NCBI GenBank assembly: GCA_002401655.1
Contig: NVTT01000074.1
Coordinates: 8,105 to 13,658, forward strand
Origin: Gammaproteobacteria bacterium
Lineage (GTDB): Bacteria; Pseudomonadota; Gammaproteobacteria; Enterobacterales; Kangiellaceae
DNA: 5,554 nucleotides
Direction: 5' to 3'
The notes under the pieces were generated by a model. It had not been told where the DNA came from and searched no databases. It worked only from the letters and a program-made list of their open reading frames with translations. Made by a program: the position numbers and the translations under genes. Shown here in pieces: positions 1 to 4,480 of this stretch. Every line of letters begins with the position of its first letter. Position 1 is the first letter of the stretch.

Positions 1-11
1 AATAAATTAAA

Positions 12-920
12 ATGAAAAGAACTCTGATTATTGTAATTACATTAGCCGTTATATTTGCGGTTGCATTGAATATTCCAGGTAATATAGAGTCTATACAGTC
101 AAAAGAAAGCAAACTTCCGCCTATTCCAACATCATCAAAATTAGTAGAAGTCCATTTTTTAGATACGGCTCATTTTCAAACACCTGAAGCATTTACTGTC
201 TCGGGTGGCTCTATTTTTAAGACTGCCGAAATGATTCATGGTGCAATACTGGTTACACATGAAAGCGATAGTTTTCTATTTGATACTGGACTAGGAGAAA
301 ATGTCGACTCGCAATTTAAACAAGATATGCCAGCATTTTTAGTCCCTTTCATGTCTTATCAAAAGGGGCAATCCGTTTTAGCTCAATTAAGTACAAATTC
401 AAAGCTACCTAAACCGAATAAAATCATTTTAAGTCACGCACACTGGGATCATGCCAGTGGAATTATGGACTTTCCAGAACTAGATATATGGGTGACTAAC
501 GCAGAGCGAAATTATATGAAAGAAGAAGGTCCACCAGCTGTTTTTCCTTCTCAAGTCAGTTCACCAAGCATCAAATGGCGAACCTATTCTTTATCTGCAG
601 ATGATTATGCCGGTTTTTCAGATAGCCTAGATATTTACGATGATGGTACCGCTGTTCTGGTTAGCCTTTCTGGTCACTCTCCGGGTAGTGTTGGGTTATT
701 TGTTAACACTAAAAAAGGAAAACGATACTTCTTTATCGGTGATGCTGTTTGGAATCTCGATGGTCTAGAAAAATTGAAATCTAAATTTTGGATATCGTCC
801 TTCCTTGTTGATCATGATAAACAGAAAACAAATGCCATTGTCGCAAAAATAGTTGCTTTGGCAACAGTAAATCCTGAGTTAATCATTGTTCCTGCACATG
901 ACCGTAGAGCCTGGGAATAA
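12..920 (+). CDS. Exported or membrane-anchored MBL-fold metallo-hydrolase
   Basis: A 302-residue protein of the metallo-beta-lactamase fold. Seen: a positively charged N-terminus (KR) and hydrophobic segment at residues 4-19 with A-V-A at 16-18, fitting a signal peptide or uncleaved anchor; there is no cysteine lipobox. The metal-site motifs are all present: HAHWDH at 142-147 (H142, H144, D146, H147), GHSPGSVG with H222, GDAVW with D244, and a C-terminal PAHD with H296. DTGLG at 91-95 is the usual strand before the first motif. The set fits a two-metal hydrolase acting outside the cytoplasm. The spacing and the late histidine recall N-acyl-homoserine lactonase-like and related lactonase/hydrolase subfamilies, but the substrate cannot be read from sequence. 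Only 11 bases precede the ATG and no Shine-Dalgarno is visible in them; the hydrophobic N-terminus directly after the ATG supports this start. The next gene follows after a gap with its own promoter. Confidence 0.9.
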   Translation: MKRTLIIVITLAVIFAVALNIPGNIESIQSKESKLPPIPTSSKLVEVHFLDTAHFQTPEAFTVSGGSIFKTAEMIHGAILVTHESDSFLFDTGLGENVDSQFKQDMPAFLVPFMSYQKGQSVLAQLSTNSKLPKPNKIILSHAHWDHASGIMDFPELDIWVTNAERNYMKEEGPPAVFPSQVSSPSIKWRTYSLSADDYAGFSDSLDIYDDGTAVLVSLSGHSPGSVGLFVNTKKGKRYFFIGDAVWNLDGLEKLKSKFWISSFLVDHDKQKTNAIVAKIVALATVNPELIIVPAHDRRAWE

Positions 921-967
921 CTATAAAACTAAATGCAAATTAGATTAGATTATTTCAAAATCATTTC

Positions 968-976
968 TGATATAAT
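968..976 (+). promoter_or_regulatory. Extended -10 promoter for the DUF6164 gene
   Basis: TGATATAAT is a perfect extended -10 element (TG-n-TATAAT, with the -10 hexamer at 971-976). No good -35 hexamer lies 16-18 bases upstream, which is normal for extended -10 promoters. Transcription would start near 983, about 25 bases before the ATG at 1008. The longer reading frame that begins at 933 would have to be translated through this promoter, which argues against that start. Confidence 0.6.
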
Positions 977-1007
977 GACCACCCTGATAAAAACACAATT
1001 AAAAATC

Positions 1008-1364
1008 ATGCCCAACTTAGTATTCAAACTTAACAGCGTACCTGATGATGAAGCGAATGAAGTTCGCCAACTGTTGGATGATGCTGAAATCAATTTTTAT
1101 GAAACAGACTCTGGTCGTTGGGGCTTAGGTTATGCGGCTATTTGGACGAAAGATAAAGATTCACTTGATACTGCCAAAGCATTGATTAAAGAATACCAAT
1201 TGAAACGTTACAATCGAGTGACTGAAGAACACCTAGCTATGGAAGAATCCGGCGAAAAAATATCAAGATTATCATTTTTCTTGACCTCCCCGATTCGTTT
1301 TTCAATCTTAATATTGTTTGCTGGACTACTGGGTTATTTTACCGTCATGCCATTCTTTTATTAA
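1008..1364 (+). CDS. DUF6164 family small membrane protein
   Basis: A 118-residue protein recognised as DUF6164 from its start MPNLVFKLNSVPDDEANEVR, the core INFYETDSGRWGLGYAAIW (about 28-46) and its layout. The N-terminal 65 residues form a small alpha/beta domain resembling the DUF2007/signal-transducing fold. A charged helical linker (about 66-88) follows, then one C-terminal transmembrane helix at about 97-115, so the domain should face the cytoplasm as a tail-anchored protein. The function of the family is unknown. The frame is open upstream to an ATG at 933, but that adds 25 residues unlike the family and runs through an extended -10 promoter; family alignment favours ATG 1008. No clear Shine-Dalgarno precedes 1008. 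The next gene starts 33 bases after the stop, so the two may be co-transcribed. Confidence 0.85.
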   Translation: MPNLVFKLNSVPDDEANEVRQLLDDAEINFYETDSGRWGLGYAAIWTKDKDSLDTAKALIKEYQLKRYNRVTEEHLAMEESGEKISRLSFFLTSPIRFSILILFAGLLGYFTVMPFFY

Positions 1365-1397
1365 ACGCCTATAAAACACAAACTCGTAGTCGAAAAC

Positions 1398-1676
1398 ATG
1401 CAAACTGATCCGGATAAACTGACAAAAGCTCATAATCAACTCACTCATTCTGAACAAAAAATAGTCGTGTCCCATACCCAACGAGAAAAAGATGATTGGT
1501 TCATTAATTCAATAATGATCGACGATTGTGATGTTCCATTTAAATTCAAGCGAAAAACCAAATACAAAACATTAATTAAAGGCCAAAGGATCAATTTGAC
1601 CTTCTATCCACAAAAAGAAGTGATTGCTGGATTAGAATTTGAAGTGATGAAGGTTGTTCGAATAAAAATGGCTTAA
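1398..1676 (+). CDS. Conserved hypothetical 92-residue protein
   Basis: I cannot assign a function. The protein is small, basic and soluble, with no signal peptide or membrane helix. Residues 1-30 are polar and probably flexible or helical. Residues 33-92 (from DDWFINSIMIDDCDVPFKF on) alternate hydrophobic and charged residues as expected for a small beta-barrel, with a lysine/arginine-rich stretch at 50-64. The end, EVMKVVRIKMA, looks like a terminal strand. The one cysteine (C44) is not part of an evident metal site. Start: ATG 1398 has no obvious Shine-Dalgarno, and no alternative ATG/GTG/TTG in the same frame lies just upstream. A TATAAA at 1370-1375 could be a weak -10 but lacks a -35, so transcription probably comes from the DUF6164 promoter. 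The gene converges on fklB with 26 bases between stop codons. It is judged real from its clean placement, its composition and the absence of a better frame on either strand. Confidence 0.7.
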   Translation: MQTDPDKLTKAHNQLTHSEQKIVVSHTQREKDDWFINSIMIDDCDVPFKFKRKTKYKTLIKGQRINLTFYPQKEVIAGLEFEVMKVVRIKMA

Positions 1677-1682
1677 TTTTAG

Positions 1683-1701
1683 GGTTTAAACAATTTAAAC
1701 C
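1683..1701. terminator. AT-rich hairpin between convergent genes
   Basis: GGTTTAAA (1683-1690), a 3-base loop CAA, and TTTAAACC (1694-1701) form a perfect 8-bp stem that fills most of the gap between the stop codons at 1676 and 1703. Its position suggests a shared, bidirectional terminator. Neither strand has a proper U-tract directly after the stem (plus reads ACTAG, minus reads CTAAAATT), and only two G-C pairs hold the stem, so it is at best a weak intrinsic terminator. Confidence 0.35.
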
Positions 1702-1702
1702 A

Positions 1703-2323
1703 CTAGCCAACAATTTCAAGTAACTCAATGTCAAAAACAAGCGTTTCACATGGCCCAATAGAACCACCCGCACCATTTTCTCCGTAAGCTAATTCATAGG
1801 GAATGGTTAATTTCCATTTTGAACCTACAGGCATTAATTGTAATGCTTCGGTCCAACCGGCGATAACACCATTAACGGGAAACTCTGCTGGTTGACCTCT
1901 ATCGTAGGAACTATCAAACATGGTACCGTCAATCAAAGTGCCGTGGTAGTGAGTCTTAACTTTTGAAGTTAATTTAGGAATATCTCCAGAACCTTTATTA
2001 ATCACTTCATATTGAAGACCTGAGTTGGTCACGGTAACGCCAGCTTTCTTTTCATTATCCGCTAAATACTGTTTACCGGCTTCAAGCTTACCTTTTGATT
2101 GTTGTTGCTGCTTATTTTTCATTAGTTGAGTAACATGTTCAAAACCAGCTTGAATATCTGACTGACTGACGGCCGCTTCAGCTTTTAAATAAGCATCTTT
2201 TAACCCTTGAGCAACCAAATCGATTTCTAAACCATCAAATGACTGTCCTATAAGTTGTCCCCCCATATTCATGCCAATACCATATGCTGCTTTTTGTTCT
2301 AATGATTCGTACTTGTTACTCAT
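1703..2323 (-). CDS. fklB: FKBP-type peptidyl-prolyl isomerase FklB (FKBP22)
   Basis: A 206-residue peptidyl-prolyl cis-trans isomerase, the same length as E. coli FklB. It speeds proline isomerisation during protein folding, probably as a cytoplasmic homodimer, since there is no signal peptide. Residues about 5-100 are the FKBP-N dimerisation and chaperone domain: YGIGMNMGGQL near the start, a Q/K-rich helical stretch KNKQQQQSKGK at 69-79, then YLADNEKKAGV. Residues about 103-205 are the FKBP catalytic domain, with binding-pocket residues Y126 (HYHG), F136/D137 (FDSS), V153/I154, W157 (NGVIAGW), Y180 (AYG) and F197 (LVFDIELLEI) all present. Start: the ATG is preceded by AAGGAA about 6 bases upstream, a good Shine-Dalgarno. 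The gap to the upstream yebG homologue is 82 bases. It holds a TTGACC (2395-2390, minus strand) but no convincing -10 at the right distance, so an independent promoter is possible but unproven. Confidence 0.96.
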   Translation of the reverse strand: MSNKYESLEQKAAYGIGMNMGGQLIGQSFDGLEIDLVAQGLKDAYLKAEAAVSQSDIQAGFEHVTQLMKNKQQQQSKGKLEAGKQYLADNEKKAGVTVTNSGLQYEVINKGSGDIPKLTSKVKTHYHGTLIDGTMFDSSYDRGQPAEFPVNGVIAGWTEALQLMPVGSKWKLTIPYELAYGENGAGGSIGPCETLVFDIELLEIVG

Positions 2324-2405
2324 TTATATTCCTTAATAGATTGATTAATGATTTCTTGGCCAGCTCAGTTGATATTGTTGAGTCGAGAGGGTCAATTCGA
2401 GATAA

Positions 2406-2702
2406 TTAAGCTGATATTTTCGTGACTTTTGAATCTTCTGCCACAGCAGTTTCAGTTGAGTCAGATTCTAATAACGATTCTGGTTTACCTCTAATTGCTT
2501 TACTCAATAGGTCTTTATTTTCTGCGATTAATAGTCCGATATTTTCGATTTGCTCTTCACTTAAACCTTTTATTGATTTTTCCATCCATAAACTGACATT
2601 TTCAGCTAATTCCAACATTTTGTCATAATTATCAGCTGCTTTTTTATCAGTAAATGTTTTTTTAGGATCGCGATCGGACATAAATAAAGTTATCACTGCC
2701 AT
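2406..2702 (-). CDS. yebG: YebG family protein (DNA-damage-associated)
   Basis: A 98-residue homologue of E. coli YebG (96 residues). Family marks are the MAV start, FTDKKAADNYDKMLELAE at 16-33 (E. coli has FTSKKEADAYDKML), a central helical region through LSEEQIENIGLLIAENKDLLSKAIRG, and a polar acidic C-terminal tail (about 75-98). YebG is a small cytoplasmic protein of unclear biochemical role; in E. coli its gene belongs to the LexA-controlled SOS regulon. Start: GGGAG lies 7 bases before the ATG, a good ribosome site. A predicted promoter (TTGCAA-17-TAGTAT) starts the transcript about 32 bases upstream, so the gene can be expressed apart from ampE. No complete LexA box is present; an inverted repeat overlies the promoter instead. 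The gene may be co-transcribed with fklB downstream. Confidence 0.9.
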   Translation of the reverse strand: MAVITLFMSDRDPKKTFTDKKAADNYDKMLELAENVSLWMEKSIKGLSEEQIENIGLLIAENKDLLSKAIRGKPESLLESDSTETAVAEDSKVTKISA

Positions 2703-2740
2703 TGGAGTGCTCCCGTTAAGATTTGCTATAAATGAAGCGT

Positions 2741-2764
2741 AATACTACCTGTACTAGTAGTGTT
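2741..2764. promoter_or_regulatory. Inverted repeat over the yebG promoter, candidate operator
   Basis: The arms AATACTAC (2741-2748) and GTAGTGTT (2757-2764) match as inverted repeats at 7 of 8 positions, separated by 8 bases. The pair covers the spacer and -10 of the predicted yebG promoter, a classic repressor site. The spacer contains CTGT (2749-2752), half of a LexA box, but the partner ACAG at N8 is absent. A further copy of one arm, TAGTATT, lies at 2790-2796. The binding protein is unknown. Confidence 0.45.
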
Positions 2765-2770
2765 TTGCAA
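2742..2770 (-). promoter_or_regulatory. Predicted sigma-70 promoter of yebG
   Basis: On the minus strand, TTGCAA (2770-2765; 4 of 6 matches to TTGACA), a 17-base spacer, then TAGTAT (2747-2742; 4 of 6 matches to TATAAT). Transcription would start near 2735, leaving a leader of about 32 bases that carries the GGGAG ribosome site. The match is moderate; the ideal spacing and position support it. Confidence 0.5.
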
Positions 2771-2821
2771 GCGCCATTATTACGGATGCTAGTATTATGG
2801 GTTTATGCATTTTGACGAAGG

Positions 2822-3745
2822 TTAACTAAGTGTTGCAACTAAAGCCGCAAACACTAAATAAATGATAGCAGTACGATAAACGAGCTCCAATGTTTCTGTA
2901 TTTTCGTCTACATTTCTTTCGGAGACGCCTCTATCTAAGCTTTGTGCTGCAATCCCTGTTTCAGCTATCAATTGCCAATTATCGGCTAACGCATCGGTTA
3001 AATAATCTTTTACCCGATAGAATCCATTAACAAAATCACCGGTTAATAAAAATAATAAGCTGGTAATTCTTGCAGGTATCCAATTAATCCAATGAATAAC
3101 TGTATCCATTAAAGGTGTATGTTCATCAAACTCGCTTTCTTGGCAATGGTTGGAATAAATGTGAGCTAAGCGATAAAGTAATGCACCATATGGTCCAAAG
3201 AAAATAAACCAAGCAATTACGCCAAAATATCGTATTTGGCTTTCTATTAATATTTGCCTGGTGGTATTCCTAACCAATTCATCAGCCTCAGGAACATTAA
3301 CTTCAACATCATCAGAATCGTCTTTTTCGTCGCTTTCTTTTTCTTGATTGAATTTTTCATACTTTAAGCTTGATAAAGCTTGGCTGTGTTTGAATGCAGA
3401 TTCAACATCACCTTTATCAACTGAATCAAAATAAGGTTTTAAACTCTTTTCTAAGCTGTCTGGCCCCAAAGACAAGAACAAAATACAAACTGATATGAGT
3501 AAATAGACGAGCCAGTAAAGAACGCCATCAAATAAATTAACAAATCCCATCAAAATGATTGGCGGTAACAATAATATTAACGTTACCCCTCCCCAACCTT
3601 CAAAAAAAGCTTTGTCAGAAAAAATATCAAACAACTTGTTTTGTAAGCTTTTAAACCAGCTAAAATCCCTAGCGCCTCTAAAATCATTACCGATTTTGAA
3701 GTGGAATTCTAATGCTAAAACAATAATTAGGCTGAGCAAGATCAT
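2822..3745 (-). CDS. ampE: AmpE, inner-membrane beta-lactamase regulatory protein
   Basis: A 307-residue polytopic inner-membrane protein of the AmpE family (E. coli, 284 residues), encoded next to ampD as usual. The N-terminus MILLSLIIVLALEFHFKIG aligns without gaps to the E. coli start, supporting ATG 3745. Hydrophobic segments lie at about 1-15, 52-70, 75-94, 172-192, 226-237 and 288-306. Family motifs include HWINWIPARITSLLFLLTGDF (about 218-238), equivalent to the W-x-P-x-R-L segment of the family. AmpE has been proposed to act as a sensor or transducer in ampC beta-lactamase induction, but its molecular activity is not settled. Odd: an acidic insert at about 132-155 (rich in D, E and S) lies in the loop between the second and third membrane segments and explains part of the extra length. 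No Shine-Dalgarno precedes the ATG. The 124-base gap to ampD contains a good predicted promoter and a hairpin with a U-tract. Confidence 0.93.
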   Translation of the reverse strand: MILLSLIIVLALEFHFKIGNDFRGARDFSWFKSLQNKLFDIFSDKAFFEGWGGVTLILLLPPIILMGFVNLFDGVLYWLVYLLISVCILFLSLGPDSLEKSLKPYFDSVDKGDVESAFKHSQALSSLKYEKFNQEKESDEKDDSDDVEVNVPEADELVRNTTRQILIESQIRYFGVIAWFIFFGPYGALLYRLAHIYSNHCQESEFDEHTPLMDTVIHWINWIPARITSLLFLLTGDFVNGFYRVKDYLTDALADNWQLIAETGIAAQSLDRGVSERNVDENTETLELVYRTAIIYLVFAALVATLS

Positions 3746-3752
3746 AATGATT

Positions 3753-3790
3753 AAAAAAACCGATTAAGCAAAAGCGTTAGTTTTGCGGTT
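3753..3790 (-). promoter_or_regulatory. Leader hairpin with U-tract before ampE
   Basis: On the minus strand GCAAAA (3786-3781) pairs with TTTTGC (3773-3768) around a 7-base loop, and AACC (3790-3787) pairs with GGTT (3761-3758) outside a 6-base bulge. Five further T residues (3757-3753) follow directly, only 7 bases before the ampE ATG. This resembles a bulged intrinsic terminator or attenuator. The bulge and the low G-C content make its strength doubtful. Confidence 0.35.
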
Positions 3791-3804
3791 AATATTATTT
3801 GCTG

Positions 3805-3833
3805 ATAATACCTTAAATCTAAATTTCTGTCAG
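3805..3833 (-). promoter_or_regulatory. Predicted sigma-70 promoter of ampE
   Basis: On the minus strand CTGACA (3833-3828; 5 of 6) is followed by exactly 17 bases and TATTAT (3810-3805; 5 of 6). The start would be near 3798, giving a leader of about 52 bases before the ampE ATG. The -35 lies inside a small palindrome, TTTCTG-T-CAGAAA (3824-3836), which could be an operator. This is the best promoter match in the window. Confidence 0.6.
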
Positions 3834-3869
3834 AAACTTTAGTTTATAAGCCTTAAAAACTCTTGGGAC

Positions 3870-4469
3870 TTAGATCGACCGGAGAAATCTATTCCAATCA
3901 AAGGACTCTCCTGGATCGGTTTTACGGTCTGGTGCAATATCTGAGTGACCACAAATTCGTTCATTGGTTATCTTATGATATGTTTTCATCAGTGATTTAG
4001 TCACTTGAACGAGACTTTTATATTGCAAATCACTGTATTCAATGTGATCAATGCCTTCAAGCTCAATCCCGATAGAAAAATCATTGCATTTTTCGACGCC
4101 TTTAAAACTAGATACTCCGGCATGCCATGCACGTTTATTAAAATCAACAAACTGCACAATCTCACCATCCCTCCGAATAAAGAGATGAGATGATACTCTT
4201 AAGGTTGCAATATCGTGAAATGATGAATGTTGACTAACATCGATACAACCTGCAAAAAAGTCCTGTACATGACAACCGCCAAACTCGCCAGCCGGTAAGC
4301 TAATATTATGGATCACTAGAAGAGAGATTTCTGCGGGGTTTGGTCGATTATCAAAATGATTACAAGCTGATAAGGTTGCGTCAGCAAGCCAACCATTTTC
4401 GATTGAGGAATGTTCGTAATTAAAGTTGGCACATTCTGGGTTGATTGTTTTTGCTCTTTTGATTTTTAT
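3870..4469 (-). CDS. ampD: AmpD, 1,6-anhydro-N-acetylmuramyl-L-alanine amidase (start unresolved)
   Basis: A cytoplasmic zinc amidase that cuts the amide bond between 1,6-anhydro-N-acetylmuramic acid and the stem peptide during peptidoglycan recycling; in species with AmpR, its loss derepresses ampC. The catalytic set is complete: the zinc ligand His in VIHNISLPAGEFGG (E. coli H34), Glu in GIELEG (E116), and His, Lys and Asp in GHSDIAPDRKTDPG (H154, K162, D164). The C-terminus ends at FDWNRFLRSI, shorter than in E. coli. The start is the problem: the frame is open to a TGA at 4475-4473 and encodes NGWLADATLSACNHFDNRP then EISLL before the first motif, clearly matching the E. coli N-terminus, yet it has no ATG, GTG or TTG upstream of GTG 4316. 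That GTG would remove the conserved N-terminal strand, put the zinc ligand at residue 3 and has no ribosome site. Candidate starts are ATA 4469 (199 residues, AAGG 7 bases upstream, overlapping the upstream stop), ATC 4445 (191 residues, AAGAG 8 bases upstream) and ATC 4403 (177 residues, no ribosome site). The coordinates given use ATA 4469; identity is certain, the start is not. Confidence 0.92.
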   Translation of the reverse strand: MKIKRAKTINPECANFNYEHSSIENGWLADATLSACNHFDNRPNPAEISLLVIHNISLPAGEFGGCHVQDFFAGCIDVSQHSSFHDIATLRVSSHLFIRRDGEIVQFVDFNKRAWHAGVSSFKGVEKCNDFSIGIELEGIDHIEYSDLQYKSLVQVTKSLMKTYHKITNERICGHSDIAPDRKTDPGESFDWNRFLRSI

Positions 4470-4480
4470 GCTTCAGCCTT
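4466..4480 (-). promoter_or_regulatory. Candidate coupled start site of ampD
   Basis: On the minus strand AAGG (4480-4477) sits 7 bases before ATA (4469-4467), whose last two bases overlap the TAA stop (4468-4466) of the DUF1631 gene. This ATAA arrangement mimics the ATGA overlaps used for translational coupling. AUA is a very poor start codon, so this is a hypothesis that competes with ATC at 4445-4443. Confidence 0.3.

Noticed and set aside
12..80. Lipoprotein signal on the MBL hydrolase
   Set aside because: The hydrophobic N-terminus contains no cysteine, so there is no lipobox; a type I signal peptide or anchor is the remaining reading.
1591..1776. Minus-strand open frame of 61 codons across the fklB end and the 92-residue gene
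   Set aside because: It overlaps two better genes in other frames and has no ribosome site or family resemblance.
2367..2395. Independent promoter for fklB
   Set aside because: TTGACC at 2395-2390 (minus) is a fair -35, but 17 bases on lies TCAACT, and the better TATCAA is only 15 bases away. Too weak to list as a feature.
2422..2628. Plus-strand open frame of 68 codons opposite yebG
   Set aside because: Antisense shadow of a gene with clear homology; serine-rich low-complexity translation.
2741..2768. LexA (SOS) box upstream of yebG
   Set aside because: Only CTGT at 2749-2752 is present; eight bases later the sequence is TGTT rather than ACAG. No other CTGT or ACAG pair occurs in the gap on either strand.
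3555..3767. Plus-strand open frame of 70 codons opposite ampE
   Set aside because: It lies antisense inside ampE over hydrophobic codons, has no recognisable domain and is fully explained by the AmpE coding sequence.
4005..4193. Plus-strand open frame of 62 codons opposite ampD
   Set aside because: Antisense shadow inside the AmpD catalytic region, no domain or ribosome site.
3870..4316. ampD starting at GTG 4316 (148 residues)
   Set aside because: This would remove the conserved N-terminal region still encoded upstream, leave the zinc-binding His at residue 3, and has no Shine-Dalgarno (upstream bases are pyrimidine-rich TCTCTCTTCTA).
4469..4475. Programmed -1 frameshift joining DUF1631 to ampD
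   Set aside because: The two frames overlap only for a few bases between the ampD-frame TGA (4475-4473) and the DUF1631 TAA (4468-4466), with no slippery heptamer there. Separate initiation explains the layout better.
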